NCBI RefSeq assembly: GCF_024397975.1
Contig: NZ_CP073745.1
Coordinates: 3,684,501 to 3,748,500 of the forward strand
Length of the DNA stretch: 64,000 nucleotides
From: Bacterioplanoides sp. SCSIO 12839
GTDB lineage: Bacteria; Pseudomonadota; Gammaproteobacteria; Pseudomonadales; Oceanobacteraceae
Direction of reading: 5' to 3'
This document shows, one piece after another, positions 36,077 through 46,335 of this stretch (its first letter is position 1; each line of letters begins with the position of its first letter). Below the pieces are notes generated by a model. The model made no database searches, was not told the origin of the DNA, and saw nothing but the letters and a program-made list of their open reading frames with translations. The translations under genes were made by a program, and so were the position numbers.

Positions 36077-37450
36077 TTAACGTTTAATATCATCAAACGA
36101 AAAGCGCCACCCTCCAATCGTCAATTTCCTGCTGATCGCAACCAGACAGGTCATCCTCCAAACCAACAATCCAATAATCAGATTGCCCAGTGCGGCTCCA
36201 ATCAATAAACCGCTGTAGTCCCACAGGTAAGAACCAACAAAAGCGCCTGGGACATAAAAGACAAACAAGCGTACTGCGTTTAATACCATCGAGCTGCTGG
36301 TTTTCTGAAGTGAGTTCAGCGCCGAGTTCACACACAACACCACTCCCATGCCGAAGTATCCAATCGGCAACCAGCGCACAAATTCAATGATGGTTTCCTG
36401 CACCGCCAGGTCATCAGAAAATAACGTTGCTAGCCATTCAGCCGTCAGCCAGAACGTGATCACGATAGCGCCTTGCAGCAACAGTAAAAATTTAAAACTA
36501 CTGAGTAAGGCTTCAAAGATGCGTTCATCCTGATGAGCACCATGATTTTGTGCAACAAAGGTTGGCAAGGTAGATGTCAGCGCCAGAATGACAATCAAAG
36601 CGAAAGGCTCCAGGCGCATGCCAACACCAAAGCCAGCAACAGCTTCTTCACCTAGTGGTGCCACCATCACCAATAGTACAGCGCCGGCTACCGGCACCAT
36701 CATATTCGTAACCATGGCGGGTATGCCTAAGGCCATCATACGCCGCCATAACTGCTGGATCTGACTCCAGCTCATGCCATGGCGACTGAGAAAGCCTGAC
36801 TGACGCTGACGCGTCAGAATAACCGCCAGTACAATTACCCAACACAGGGTACTGGCTAATGCCGCACCGCCAACGCCCAGAGCCGGCACAGGCCCCCAAC
36901 CAAAGATTAATAATGGGTCCAGCAACGCATTCAGGACTGCAGCTACCAGCATCATTTGTGACGGCAGCCGGGTATTACCGGTCGCCCTCATCGAGCTGTT
37001 CTGCACCATCATCACCAGCATAACAACGGAACCTGGCCACCAAAACACCATGAAATTCCAGATTTCAGGCAATAAATCCGGACTGGCGCCCAATACCGCA
37101 AAGATATAGTCATTAACCAGCAAACCAAGAATGCTGATTAAAACACCCAGCACCACGCTCAGCATCAGAGCTGCCATCGCAGCCCGCTTCGCTTGCAGGT
37201 CATCGCCGGCACCAAATGATTTTGCAATCAATGCGGATGCCGCGATTCCCAGCCCAATGGATAAGTTCATCACCAGCATAGTCACCGGCATCGCAAAGCC
37301 TACCGCCGCCAGTGATGTCGTGCCTAATAATGAAATAAAATAGGTATCTACCAGCTGAAAAAAGAACACCGCCATGATGCCTATCACCATGGGTTTCGTC
37401 AGCTGGTATAACACCTGATTTACAGGTGCAGTCAGAATGGCTTCACGCAC
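36077..37450 (-). CDS. MATE-family efflux transporter
   Basis: 457 residues, with twelve predicted membrane helices in the two-fold arrangement of MATE antiporters. N-terminal PMVIGIMAVFFFQLVDTYFI and LGTTSLAAVGFAMPV are typical. It should export cationic drugs or metabolites by Na+ or H+ antiport; subfamily and substrate cannot be assigned. It has no adjacent regulator. The 270-bp gap to the divergent DUF481 gene must contain both promoters; no clear operator was seen there. Confidence 0.9.
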   Translation of the reverse strand: MREAILTAPVNQVLYQLTKPMVIGIMAVFFFQLVDTYFISLLGTTSLAAVGFAMPVTMLVMNLSIGLGIAASALIAKSFGAGDDLQAKRAAMAALMLSVVLGVLISILGLLVNDYIFAVLGASPDLLPEIWNFMVFWWPGSVVMLVMMVQNSSMRATGNTRLPSQMMLVAAVLNALLDPLLIFGWGPVPALGVGGAALASTLCWVIVLAVILTRQRQSGFLSRHGMSWSQIQQLWRRMMALGIPAMVTNMMVPVAGAVLLVMVAPLGEEAVAGFGVGMRLEPFALIVILALTSTLPTFVAQNHGAHQDERIFEALLSSFKFLLLLQGAIVITFWLTAEWLATLFSDDLAVQETIIEFVRWLPIGYFGMGVVLCVNSALNSLQKTSSSMVLNAVRLFVFYVPGAFVGSYLWDYSGLLIGAALGNLIIGLLVWRMTCLVAISRKLTIGGWRFSFDDIKR

Positions 37451-37720
37451 GTAACAATCTCAACTCAATCAAAAAACCGGCTCAACTCAAACAAAAAAAC
37501 TGGCTCACATAAAACAGCCAGATCAGGTTGTTACTCTAACGTACTTTGTAGTGCTAAACAGGGCCGTTTTATGCCAGATAACGAACAATTTGTTGCCGAT
37601 ATTTATCATTGTAAAACGTTGTTCAAGTATTTGTTTCAGACTTGCAGATCGTGAGTGCGACCGTTAGGCTGGCTGCGCTTAAAAAACTCTTCTTGAAAAC
37701 AACTTATCAACGGACTGCTT

Positions 37721-38449
37721 ATGCGTACTCTCCCTATCCGAGAAATCTGTCTGATTTCTGGTTTAATCTCTGCTTCATTTGTCTCTGCTCAAGAAGAAGC
37801 ACCGTCATCTCCGTGGTCAGGTTCCGCCGAACTGGGTTTTATCGATACCTCAGGTAATACAGATACTCAGAGCACTAACGGCGCTTTCGACCTAAAACAC
37901 GATGGCCAGGACTGGGACCAATACCTCAAGCTGGAAGCACTGACCAGTAAAGAAGACGACGTTACTTCGAAAGAAAAATATTATGGTGAAGTCGGATTTG
38001 ACCGTAACTTTGGCGAACGCTCTTACCTGGCGATTACCGGTACCCACGAGCGTGATCGCTTCAGTGGCTTTGAATACGAATCAGTTATTGCTGTGGGTTA
38101 TGGCTACCGTGTTATCCAGCAAGATAATATGAACCTGTCGCTTGAAGCCGCACCCGGTTACCGTCGCGATAAGTTAAAAGAAACTCAGAAAATCAATGAA
38201 GACTCTATCGCTCGACTGGACGCCAAGTTTGACTGGTTAATCAGTGAAGGGGTGTCGTTTATCGAAGAGTTTACGGCTGAAATTGGTGATGAGAACTCGA
38301 CTTACCGTTCAGAGACCGGCTTAAAAAGCACTATTATTGGTGCCCTGGCAACCAAAATCACTTACAAAATTAAGTATGTTGAAGAAGTGCCGGACGAAAA
38401 TGAAAACATTGATCGTGAGCTTGGCATCACACTGGTCTATAGCTTCTGA
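37721..38449 (+). CDS. DUF481 (YdiY-like) outer-membrane protein
   Basis: 242 residues. Signal peptide ends near SFVSA/Q. The mature protein is a continuous series of short amphipathic beta strands (ELGFIDTSGNTDTQSTNGAF, NLSLEAAPGYRRDKL) and ends LGITLVYSF, a C-terminal aromatic residue typical of BAM-inserted barrels. The SGNTDTQS and EAAPGYRRD blocks are hallmarks of DUF481/YdiY. The function in the outer membrane is unknown. Confidence 0.82.
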   Translation: MRTLPIREICLISGLISASFVSAQEEAPSSPWSGSAELGFIDTSGNTDTQSTNGAFDLKHDGQDWDQYLKLEALTSKEDDVTSKEKYYGEVGFDRNFGERSYLAITGTHERDRFSGFEYESVIAVGYGYRVIQQDNMNLSLEAAPGYRRDKLKETQKINEDSIARLDAKFDWLISEGVSFIEEFTAEIGDENSTYRSETGLKSTIIGALATKITYKIKYVEEVPDENENIDRELGITLVYSF

Positions 38450-38476
38450 TCAACAAGGTAATACCCTCGGCTTTCT

Positions 38477-38506
38477 CGCCCCTGAGTCACTCACGATTCA
38501 GGGGCG
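38477..38506 (+). other. Hairpin after the DUF481 gene
   Basis: Perfect 9-bp stem CGCCCCTGA with TCAGGGGCG and a 12-nt loop, 28 bp after the stop. No T run follows, so a classic terminator is unlikely. Confidence 0.45.
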
Positions 38507-38690
38507 GTAAAATCATAAGATCACACTTTGGTCGTAAGCCTTTCACCCCTTCCCCCGTATTACTTACGTATAAATACCAGTATCATGCCTGACTTTTCAG
38601 GACAGCAATTATTGTTGTAACACACTCTGTGTTATCCCCACCTATGACATGGGATCCGATGTCCTTAATCAACATGCTTTGGAGTGATGT

Positions 38691-39884
38691 ATGACTGACA
38701 CAATGTCTAACGATGTGGTTATTGTTGCCGCGACCCGCACCGCCATTGGCTCATTTGGTGGATCACTGGCAAGCGTGTCCGGCAGTGATCTGGGCGCAAC
38801 TGTGATTCAATCTCTGCTGGAGAAAACAGCCATTGCTCCGGAGCTGGTTGATGAAGTACTGATGGGCCAGGTATTAACCGCGGCTTGTGGCCAGAATCCG
38901 GCACGTCAGGCTTCGATCAAAGGCGGCCTGCCAGACACTACACCAGCCATGACGATCAACAAAGTCTGCGGTTCTGGTTTAAAAGCCCTGCATCTGGGTG
39001 CTCAGGCAATCAAATGTGGCGATGCAGACATCATTATTGCCGGTGGCCAGGAGTCTATGTCGAACGCAGCTCATGCTTTACCTGGTTCACGTAACGGCCA
39101 ACGTATGGGCAACTGGAACATGGTCGACACCATGATCAGTGATGGCCTCTGGGACGCGTTTAATGATTACCACATGGGGATTACGGCTGAAAACATCGCC
39201 GATTCATACAGCATTGAACGCGCCGAGCAAGATGCTTTCGCCGCTGCGTCTCAACAAAAAGCGTTGGCAGCGATAGAAGCTGGCAAGTTTAAAGACGAGA
39301 TTACCCCGGTTGTGATTCCACAACGCCGTGGTGACGATATCGTATTCGATACGGATGAAAATCCACGTGCCGGTATCTCAGAAGAAAAACTGGCCGGTAT
39401 GCGCGCAGCCTTCAAAAAAGACGGCACCGTGACCGCAGGCAATGCCTCATCATTGAATGATGGCGCTGCAGCTGTGATGTTGGCCAGCAGAGCCAAAGCC
39501 GAAGCGCTGGGACTGCCGATTCTGGCAACCATCAAAGCATACGCAAATGCCGGTGTTAACCCTGAAATTATGGGTACAGGGCCAATTCCGGCAACCAAGA
39601 AATGTCTGGAAAAAGTTGGCTGGCAGGTTTCTGACCTGGATTTAATTGAAGCGAACGAGGCCTTTGCAGTACAAGCCTTATCGGTTAACAAAGGTTTGGA
39701 ATGGGATGCCAGCAAAGTGAACGTGAACGGTGGTGCGATTGCTTTAGGCCATCCGATTGGTGCATCCGGTTGCCGTATTCTGGTGACGCTGCTGCACGAA
39801 ATGATTCGCCAGGATGCTAAAAAAGGTCTCGCGACCTTGTGCATCGGTGGTGGCATGGGTGTCTCACTGGCGATTGAGCGTTGA
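38691..39884 (+). CDS. Acetyl-CoA acetyltransferase (thiolase II)
   Basis: 397 residues, the normal thiolase length. The acyl-accepting Cys is at 93 ([13 protein letters not shown]); the His is in [15 protein letters not shown], and the second Cys in LCIGGGMG near the C-terminus. It condenses or cleaves acetoacetyl-CoA and could serve PHB synthesis, ketone metabolism or beta-oxidation. No phaB or phaC is adjacent, so phaA, atoB and related names are not distinguished. A TTGGAG ribosome site supports the first ATG; a second in-frame ATG is four codons later. Confidence 0.92.
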   Translation: MTDTMSNDVVIVAATRTAIGSFGGSLASVSGSDLGATVIQSLLEKTAIAPELVDEVLMGQVLTAACGQNPARQASIKGGLPDTTPAMTINKVCGSGLKALHLGAQAIKCGDADIIIAGGQESMSNAAHALPGSRNGQRMGNWNMVDTMISDGLWDAFNDYHMGITAENIADSYSIERAEQDAFAAASQQKALAAIEAGKFKDEITPVVIPQRRGDDIVFDTDENPRAGISEEKLAGMRAAFKKDGTVTAGNASSLNDGAAAVMLASRAKAEALGLPILATIKAYANAGVNPEIMGTGPIPATKKCLEKVGWQVSDLDLIEANEAFAVQALSVNKGLEWDASKVNVNGGAIALGHPIGASGCRILVTLLHEMIRQDAKKGLATLCIGGGMGVSLAIER

Positions 39885-39911
39885 TATTTCTGAACAAAAA
39901 ACAGAATGAAC

Positions 39912-39938
39912 AAAAAACGCGCCATCGGCGCGTTTTTT
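39912..39938. terminator. Bidirectional terminator between the thiolase and large lipoprotein genes
   Basis: AAAAAACGCGCC-ATC-GGCGCGTTTTTT: 12-bp perfect stem with A/T tails on both sides, between two convergent genes. Confidence 0.93.
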
Positions 39939-39963
39939 GTTAGAGGCTAAATCTGGCAAAAAA

Positions 39964-42054
39964 CTACTGGGGCGTTTCAGTATCACCAGAGTCATTACTG
40001 CTATAGGTTGTGATCACAGACTCACTTACGACTTGTTCGTCAATCAAAACACGTGCTGCGAATATCACATAGGCAGAGTTGGTAGCATCAAAAGTAGCAG
40101 AAACGCTAAAGTCACCTGTATTCAAAGTCTGTTCAGAAATAACAGAAGGCTCGCCAATCTCGTTGTATGCCAACAGTTGCAACACAACAGCTTCACCAGA
40201 GACGACTTCCCCGGAGTAATTCAGTGTCGAAGTCTCGACGTTAAAATTGCCCAAACCACCAGCAATATAATCACCAAACTCAACACCTTGCTGGGAACCT
40301 GGGAAGCTTCCTTCACCTTGATAAATAGCAATATCATCGACTAGCCAACCGCGAAACCCATTGTAAAGCGAGTCTTGAGTTGTAAAAGCAAAGCGTAGCT
40401 TGATTTGTTGTCCGGCAAAGTCAGACAAACTAACCGGTTCCTGAGACAACCATAACGGTGCTTTGTTAAAGCCACGATTTGAGTAAGGTAACGGAGCTCG
40501 CTCTCCTCCAATTGGATCAGACAGTGGATTCAGACGAGCGATGTCACTCCAGCTACTACCATTGTCGGTCGATACGGAAATGATCATCAAATCAAATCCA
40601 TTTTCGTTCGGGTTAACCGATTCAATTTCCCACCAGGTATTAAAATCCAAAGCCAATGGTGCACTGGCATTGGTCAAATCAATTAATGGAGAAACAATAG
40701 CGCCAGCATTATAGCGATCTGACTCACCACCATCAGACTCAACACCGCCATTGGTATCATCAATATCACCCAGGAAATTACCCTGGCCAACATTGCCTGC
40801 CGCGGATTGACCATACCAGCAGGCATAATTCCCCTGAGGATCAGGGATCTTCCCACCCGATTGATCATCTGGAGCTAAGGAAACCAGATTCTCAACAACG
40901 GCCTGATTAATAATGGATAAACCGCTTGAATGGCTGTGCCATAGGTTCAACGCTTCCGCCTCCTCAACAGCATCCAGATTCGCAGCAACCAAAATAGATA
41001 GGGATGTTGGAATGACTTCAACAGGCTCCTCTCCTGGTACATCATCGGGTATTCCTTCAGGAGGTGTTATAGCCTCGAAGCTGGCTGCGCTCCACATTCC
41101 ACAAACAGCCCCATCGGTTAGCTGTTCAAAGTCTTCCTGATAAAAAGTTTCAACCAACTCAGTTTGCGGCTGCAAGGAATAATTCAGACCTGCAATTGCC
41201 GTAACTGTTTGAACATTGGCAATCTCTGCCACATTAAAAGGAATGTATTGAGTCTGGAAACCTTCCCGAACAATTCGGATGGTCGCTTCACGCATCGCCA
41301 ACAACTTATCCAGGGACACATTAATAATAAGTGAGAACTCACCATCAGAATTGGTGACTGCCGATGCAACAGCACCATTAGTTCCAACACCACCAGACAA
41401 CTCAATTTGAACATTTTCCAGAACACCTGAGTCGCCGTAAATAACACCTGTTAAAGAGGCAAAAATGCCTTTCCCTTCCAGGCTTTCCGCCAGCAGATCA
41501 CCTTCCGGATCTTCGGACACAACAATTGGCGCGGCAACCGTTGTCGACTCAGCTGCATTGTTCGGCAATATCTCTAAAACCGTTGAAACAGTGACATCTC
41601 CAATAGTAATGGATAAAACGTATCGGCCGGGAGACAGATCAGGTAACACCAAGTCACCATTTTCATCTGCGGTCAGCAATTGAGAATTCTGAGCGGATAA
41701 CGCAGCAATGTTACCGGTCGACTGCGGTGAAACGGTTACGCTGGCATTAGCCAACGGAGAACCACTTGCGTCAACTAACGATAATGAGGAAATCGAGCTA
41801 TTCTCAGGTACAAAAGGTTCTGGTTCTGGCTGAGGCTCTGGTTGAGGCTGAGGCTCTGGTTGAGGCTGAGGCTCTGGTTGAGGCTGAGGTGCTGGTTGAG
41901 GCTGAGGTGCTGGTTCTGGCTGAGTGCCAGGTTCATCTGACTGACCCGGATCAACCTGATTCCGAGGTTCGTTTTCAGGCGCTCCGCCTGAGCCACCGCT
42001 GCCACCACAGGCAACAAGTAAACTAATTAATGAAAATAAAAACAGGTTCTTCAT
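39964..42054 (-). CDS. Large lipoprotein with Pro/Gln/Glu tether and a MAM/immune-inhibitor-like domain
   Basis: The ATG at 42054 has an AAGGAAGGAG ribosome site 8 nt upstream and starts the lipoprotein signal MKNLFLFSLISLLVAC; the longer frame to 42132 is not needed. It has 696 residues. After the Cys comes a Gly-Ser-rich segment and a PQPEPQPQPEP tether (~30-90). Two carboxypeptidase-regulatory-like beta domains (~95-300) follow. The C-terminal half (YQEDFEQL, YACWYGQSA, SPLIDLTNASAPLALDF, GFRGWLVDDIAIYQG) resembles the lamin-like domain of immune inhibitor A/MAM proteins. No zinc protease HExxH was seen, so it is probably a binding or structural surface protein. Confidence 0.8.
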   Translation of the reverse strand: MKNLFLFSLISLLVACGGSGGSGGAPENEPRNQVDPGQSDEPGTQPEPAPQPQPAPQPQPEPQPQPEPQPQPEPQPEPEPFVPENSSISSLSLVDASGSPLANASVTVSPQSTGNIAALSAQNSQLLTADENGDLVLPDLSPGRYVLSITIGDVTVSTVLEILPNNAAESTTVAAPIVVSEDPEGDLLAESLEGKGIFASLTGVIYGDSGVLENVQIELSGGVGTNGAVASAVTNSDGEFSLIINVSLDKLLAMREATIRIVREGFQTQYIPFNVAEIANVQTVTAIAGLNYSLQPQTELVETFYQEDFEQLTDGAVCGMWSAASFEAITPPEGIPDDVPGEEPVEVIPTSLSILVAANLDAVEEAEALNLWHSHSSGLSIINQAVVENLVSLAPDDQSGGKIPDPQGNYACWYGQSAAGNVGQGNFLGDIDDTNGGVESDGGESDRYNAGAIVSPLIDLTNASAPLALDFNTWWEIESVNPNENGFDLMIISVSTDNGSSWSDIARLNPLSDPIGGERAPLPYSNRGFNKAPLWLSQEPVSLSDFAGQQIKLRFAFTTQDSLYNGFRGWLVDDIAIYQGEGSFPGSQQGVEFGDYIAGGLGNFNVETSTLNYSGEVVSGEAVVLQLLAYNEIGEPSVISEQTLNTGDFSVSATFDATNSAYVIFAARVLIDEQVVSESVITTYSSNDSGDTETPQ
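41806..41932 (-). repeat. PQPEP coding repeats of the lipoprotein tether
   Basis: GGTTGAGGCTGAGG-like units of 12-24 bp repeat in frame and encode alternating Pro with Gln/Glu/Ala. Strong internal identity suggests slippage-prone length variation, as in the 24-bp repeat at 5749. Confidence 0.8.
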
Positions 42055-42309
42055 TAAGAGAACTCCTTCCTTGAGTTTGAATTTCAGAGGCAGAGATACT
42101 ATTCCCATTACTTTCTTTTTTCCAGTAACCACCCAAACAAATAGTCATTTGTGAAAAACAAATTGTTGTCCACTGGCATTAACCGTCCGATTGGGAGATT
42201 TGTCTGAGCTTTCTGTTTACCTCTGAAATAGGACACTCTATTCTCTTGAACATATACCTATAACGACACCCTTCTTCACCGGCAAAAGCCGCAACACAGG
42301 ATCGTGTTT

Positions 42310-43992
42310 ATGCCTGAGCTTCATTCCCCATCAAACGGCAATATGATGACCCAACCACTGGTGATTCCGGATTTACTGGAATACGCAGCGGCTCATCATG
42401 GCAATCGTGAAATCATCAGCCGTCGCTTAGAAGGTGATATTCATCGCTATACCTATCGCGATGCTTTATTACGCTCCAAGCAGTTGGCAGTCGCGCTGCA
42501 GCAACTGGGCGTTCAACCCGGCGACCGGATTGCCACATTGGCCTGGAATACCTATCGCCATTTTGAGTGTTATTACGGTATCTCAGGCATCGGAGCGATC
42601 TGCCATACCGTCAATCCACGCCTGTACCGTGAACAAATCGAATACATTATTAATCATGCTGAAGATTGTTACGTTTTTCTTGATGCTTGTTTTGCCCAAT
42701 TACTGGAACCCATAGCCGATCAGCTCACCACAGTAAAAAGCTTTATTCTGCTGATCGATGAAGATCAGATGCCCGACACTTCACTGCCTAACGTCAGCTG
42801 TTACGAAACTCTGATTAATACGTCTGAAGTCACAGAGGCATTACCAAACTTCAATTGGCCAGCCTTATCACAAGATAGCGCCGCTTGCCTGTGTTACACC
42901 TCGGGTACAACCGGCAACCCCAAAGGCGTTTTGTATTCCCATGGCTCAACCGTGTTGCATGCTTTTGCCAGTCGTAATCCGGATGCATTGAATATCAGCA
43001 CCGATACCGTGGTGATGCCGGTGGTGCCCATGTATCACGTCTGCGCCTGGGGTATGCCGTACATCGCGCCGATGTCAGGAGCCACTTTGGTACTGCCCGG
43101 CGAAGGCATGGATGGTAAAAGCCTGCACGAACTGATTGAACTGGCTGACATCGATTTAATGTTAGGCGTACCTACGGTTTGGCTGGGATTAATCGACTAC
43201 CTGAAACGTAATAACTTACGCATGGATTCAGTTAAAACTGTTGGTGTTGGAGGTTCAGCTTCGCCACGCTCTCTGGTCGAAACACTGGATAAAGAATATG
43301 GCGTGTATTTATTACCGATCTGGGGCATGACCGAGACATCACCATTAGCAACGCTGGGTGCGCCAACCAAAGCCATGCAATCGATGAGTGATGACGAACG
43401 CTACCGTCTGCAAACCACTGCTGGTAAACCCATGTTTGGCATCCATCTGGAAATCTTTGATGAAGATGACCAACCCGTTGCTCACGATGGCAGCAGTCGC
43501 GGGTTATTGCGTGTCCGCGGCCCTTGGGTATTAACGGCCTATTTTAAAAATGAAAAGCCAGATTCTTTCTTTATCGATAAAAATGGCAACCAGTGGTTTG
43601 ATACTGGCGATATTGCCGTCATCGATGACAACAGCTATCTGCAAATTGTCGATCGAGCCAAAGACGTTGTGAAATCCGGTGGCGAATGGATTTCTTCCAT
43701 TGATCTGGAAAATGCGGCTGTTGGCCATGAAGCCATTAATGAAGCCTGTGTGATTGGTGTCAAACACCCCAAGTGGGATGAACGTCCGCTGTTGTTTCTG
43801 GTAAAAAATGAAGACGCGTCTGTCAGTAAAGAAGACGTCTACCAATATCTGGAAAGCAAGGTTGCTAAATGGTGGTTACCGGACGACATCATTTTTGTCG
43901 AAGAACTGCCACACACCGCAACCGGAAAACTGCAGAAACGAACACTGCGAGATGAGTATCAGAACTATCTGATCGAGCTGAGCGGAGCATAA
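42310..43992 (+). CDS. Medium/long-chain acyl-CoA synthetase (AMP-binding)
   Basis: 560 residues from the ATG at 42310, placed 8 nt after CAGGA; a GTG at 42304 is too close to that site. This is an adenylate-forming ligase: the P-loop [11 protein letters not shown] (near 200), MWGMTETSP-type block ([13 protein letters not shown]), [10 protein letters not shown] and the C-terminal Lys in [10 protein letters not shown]. It activates fatty acids to acyl-CoA through acyl-AMP. Related proteins are called fatty-acyl-CoA synthases of the AlkK type. It has no signal peptide. It could work with the thiolase at 38691 in beta-oxidation, but the two genes are not linked in an operon. Confidence 0.88.
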   Translation: MPELHSPSNGNMMTQPLVIPDLLEYAAAHHGNREIISRRLEGDIHRYTYRDALLRSKQLAVALQQLGVQPGDRIATLAWNTYRHFECYYGISGIGAICHTVNPRLYREQIEYIINHAEDCYVFLDACFAQLLEPIADQLTTVKSFILLIDEDQMPDTSLPNVSCYETLINTSEVTEALPNFNWPALSQDSAACLCYTSGTTGNPKGVLYSHGSTVLHAFASRNPDALNISTDTVVMPVVPMYHVCAWGMPYIAPMSGATLVLPGEGMDGKSLHELIELADIDLMLGVPTVWLGLIDYLKRNNLRMDSVKTVGVGGSASPRSLVETLDKEYGVYLLPIWGMTETSPLATLGAPTKAMQSMSDDERYRLQTTAGKPMFGIHLEIFDEDDQPVAHDGSSRGLLRVRGPWVLTAYFKNEKPDSFFIDKNGNQWFDTGDIAVIDDNSYLQIVDRAKDVVKSGGEWISSIDLENAAVGHEAINEACVIGVKHPKWDERPLLFLVKNEDASVSKEDVYQYLESKVAKWWLPDDIIFVEELPHTATGKLQKRTLRDEYQNYLIELSGA

Positions 43993-44031
43993 ACCGCTCA
44001 CTCCTAGCCCACTTCACTCCAAACCTACTGC

Positions 44032-44053
44032 GCCCCGGACATATTCCGGGGCA
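44032..44053 (+). terminator. Short hairpin terminator-like element after acyl-CoA synthetase
   Basis: GCCCCGGA pairs with TCCGGGGC around a small loop; only ATTT follows. It lies between convergent genes. Confidence 0.5.
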
Positions 44054-44058
44054 TTTGA

Positions 44059-44757
44059 TCAACGCCATACTGGCGAATAGGTCTGCATGCAGTGGGTTTT
44101 ATTACTCGCTTTCACCATATCCTGTTCAAATAATAAAGCGGATGCCAACAACCAGGCATAGGCATTCAGCTCCGCCACTTCTTCATAAAAACGGAAAAAT
44201 TCCGGTTTAAACACTTCTTTATCAAACACGGCGCCCACCAGTAGCAGAGCCAAAGAAACCATCGCATATAAGAAAAAATGGCTATTAAAGGCATTTTTCA
44301 TCAGGCTCCAGTAGCAGGAAAAACTGCGTGCTAAGGAATACAGCAAGGGGAGCCAGATCAGCGCCATCAGGATTTTAAAACCCGTGCCATCCACCCAATA
44401 TACCAACCACTCAGGGCCAATATGTTTCACACTCATTTCACGCATAAAAAAGCTGAACATCAGAGCGGTTGCGGTCAGCGCCAACCAGCGCAACTGTCGT
44501 CGTGTTTGTGGGCTGACTTCATCCATCTCGCACCAATCACTACGCCAAAAAGTCCAGCCTGCCGCCAAAATTAATGCCAGTTGCAGATGCTCCATCATTT
44601 GATTTTCATCGTACAAAATCACCAACCCTTGCTGGATAACCGACCAGGCAAGAATCAGCGATAACACAGCAACCGAAGCGATGACTCCGGTGACAATACC
44701 AGCACCATCACCAGATCTCTGGCCGACACGTTCTGAGGAATCAGTTAGTCTCATCAA
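44059..44757 (-). CDS. Hypothetical multi-pass membrane protein
   Basis: 232 residues with about six hydrophobic segments (for example VIASVAVLSLILAWSVI, LALTATALMFSFFM, ILMALIWLPLLYSLA, FFLYAMVSLALLLVGAVF). The loop between helices 2 and 3 is acidic and Trp-rich (FWRSDWCEMDE), and EVAELNAYAWLLASALLFEQDM closes the helical part. Not recognised. Inner-membrane location is predicted. No operon partner. Confidence 0.72.
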   Translation of the reverse strand: MMRLTDSSERVGQRSGDGAGIVTGVIASVAVLSLILAWSVIQQGLVILYDENQMMEHLQLALILAAGWTFWRSDWCEMDEVSPQTRRQLRWLALTATALMFSFFMREMSVKHIGPEWLVYWVDGTGFKILMALIWLPLLYSLARSFSCYWSLMKNAFNSHFFLYAMVSLALLLVGAVFDKEVFKPEFFRFYEEVAELNAYAWLLASALLFEQDMVKASNKTHCMQTYSPVWR

Positions 44758-45023
44758 ACAACACTCACGTTAATATTCATTATTGAGTGCATCTTATGAA
44801 ATAAATCTGTCATCAATTATATTCAGAACTGCAACAAATTAGACCGGCGAATAACACAATGCCCGCAGCGCCCTTATTTCAACAACTGTCAGGTTTGTAA
44901 GTCACAAATAGCGGAGCCGAACGGATTGTTTCAATTTCAAGAACAATCATGCGTTTTGCCAGTTGAATGGATCTCAGGCAGAATCACCAGCCGCTTATTG
45001 ATGATTCATTCTCAGGTTGATTT

Positions 45024-45347
45024 ATGAACAGCACCCAGTCTGCGATGCAAATGCTCACCCGTGTTGGTTTTTTAGAAGGCTGCTCGTTTCTGTTACTACT
45101 TGGCGTTGCTATGCCACTCAAATACGTTTATGGCATCCATGAAGCAGTACGGATTGTCGGCTCAGCTCATGGGTTGCTCTTTATGGCCTACCTGGTGGTG
45201 TTATTAATCACCGCAAACCGCATCAAATTACCGCTTTGGGCCATGCCTGCTGGCGTGATTGCAGCCGTACTGCCATTTGGCCCGTTTGTATTTGATTACG
45301 CGTTAAAACGCTCCGTAGAAAATACATCTGTGACGGACACTAACTGA
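45024..45347 (+). CDS. DUF3817 family membrane protein
   Basis: 107 residues with three membrane segments. LEGCSFLLLLGVAMPLKYVYGIHEAVRIVGSAHGLLF is the DUF3817/YdzA-like core, with the conserved Glu in LEG and His in AHGLLF. Small inner-membrane protein of unknown function. Its TGA stop overlaps the next start by one base (TGATG), so the two genes are translationally coupled. Confidence 0.85.
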   Translation: MNSTQSAMQMLTRVGFLEGCSFLLLLGVAMPLKYVYGIHEAVRIVGSAHGLLFMAYLVVLLITANRIKLPLWAMPAGVIAAVLPFGPFVFDYALKRSVENTSVTDTN

Positions 45348-46111
45348 TGTGCCTGATGGCGTTTAATTGGCAAGCCGAAGACAATCGGCTGATTTTGACA
45401 GCCAATCGCGATGAGTTTTATCAACGCCCGACAAAAGCGCTCCACTCCTGGTCTGAACATCCGGGCTTATACGCCGGAAAAGACTTACAACAGGGCGGCA
45501 CCTGGCTGGGCATCACACAAAACCAGCGCTTTGCTACACTCACCAATATTCGCGCTCCGGGTCACGAACCAGAAAATGCACTGAGTCGTGGTAATCTGGT
45601 GCTGGACTTTCTGACGTCTGAACTCAGCGGCGAAGCCTGGTTGCAACAACTGGCGAACACAGCAATGCGTTACGGTCTGTTCAACCTGATTTGTTACGAT
45701 GGCGAATTTTTGTGGTATAGCCATAACCATCCCACATTTCATTACCAGCAGCTGTCTTCCGGCTTATATGGCTTAAGCAACGCACACCTGAATACGCCCT
45801 GGCCCAAAACCGAACTGGCCAAGAAACAGTTGGCCGAATGGCTGCAACACTCTCATAACAGCATACCGGCTGATTTACTCGACCGACGTCTGCCCTTCCC
45901 AGATGAACAGTTACCGGATACAGGCGTGCCATTGGAATGGGAGCAGCGGTTATCCAGCCAGTTTATTCTTTCGCCTCATTATGGAACCCGCTGTTCAACG
46001 GCATTGGTGATCAATGACCAGCAATGGCAAATCAAGGAGACCGTTTGGCAAAACAACGGTGAAAAAGCCAGCGAGACGGAATTTTCACTGCCATCGGCTG
46101 CTCGCTGCTAA
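45347..46111 (+). CDS. NRDE family (TANGO2-like) protein
   Basis: 254 residues. Starts MCLMAFNWQ with an invariant-type Cys2, then the family signature NRDE (TANRDEFYQRPT) and GGTWLGITQNQRFATLTNIR. NRDE/TANGO2 proteins form an Ntn-hydrolase-like fold; human TANGO2 is tied to heme or lipid trafficking, but bacterial function is not settled. It starts on the last base of the upstream stop codon. Three 21-bp direct repeats begin at its own stop. Confidence 0.88.
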   Translation: MCLMAFNWQAEDNRLILTANRDEFYQRPTKALHSWSEHPGLYAGKDLQQGGTWLGITQNQRFATLTNIRAPGHEPENALSRGNLVLDFLTSELSGEAWLQQLANTAMRYGLFNLICYDGEFLWYSHNHPTFHYQQLSSGLYGLSNAHLNTPWPKTELAKKQLAEWLQHSHNSIPADLLDRRLPFPDEQLPDTGVPLEWEQRLSSQFILSPHYGTRCSTALVINDQQWQIKETVWQNNGEKASETEFSLPSAARC

Positions 46112-46165
46112 AAATCGACTGTCTTCTGTTAAAAATCGATTGGCCTCTGCTAAAAAACACTGCCT
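46105..46165 (+). repeat. Three imperfect 21-bp direct repeats at the NRDE stop codon
   Basis: CTGCTAAAAATCGACTGTCT-type units repeat three times with decreasing similarity, starting over the TAA stop at 46109-46111. Probably a small slippage or duplication scar. Confidence 0.55.
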
Positions 46166-46335
46166 GACAAAAACTTGTCGTAATTCAATAAGTTACAAAA
46201 TATTAAGCTAAGTCACTGAAGCTGCTTCAATTTTTCTTAACGTCCCAAAAACCGGTTGCACAGCTTTACAAAATTCTAATTACCGTAGCGCGATTCGCAT
46301 CACATTTATTCAAATCGCCGTCCATACTTTGTGGC

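Noticed and set aside
41766-42026. Alternating EALVE-like open frame on + strand
   Set aside because: Antisense shadow of the PQPEP coding repeats.
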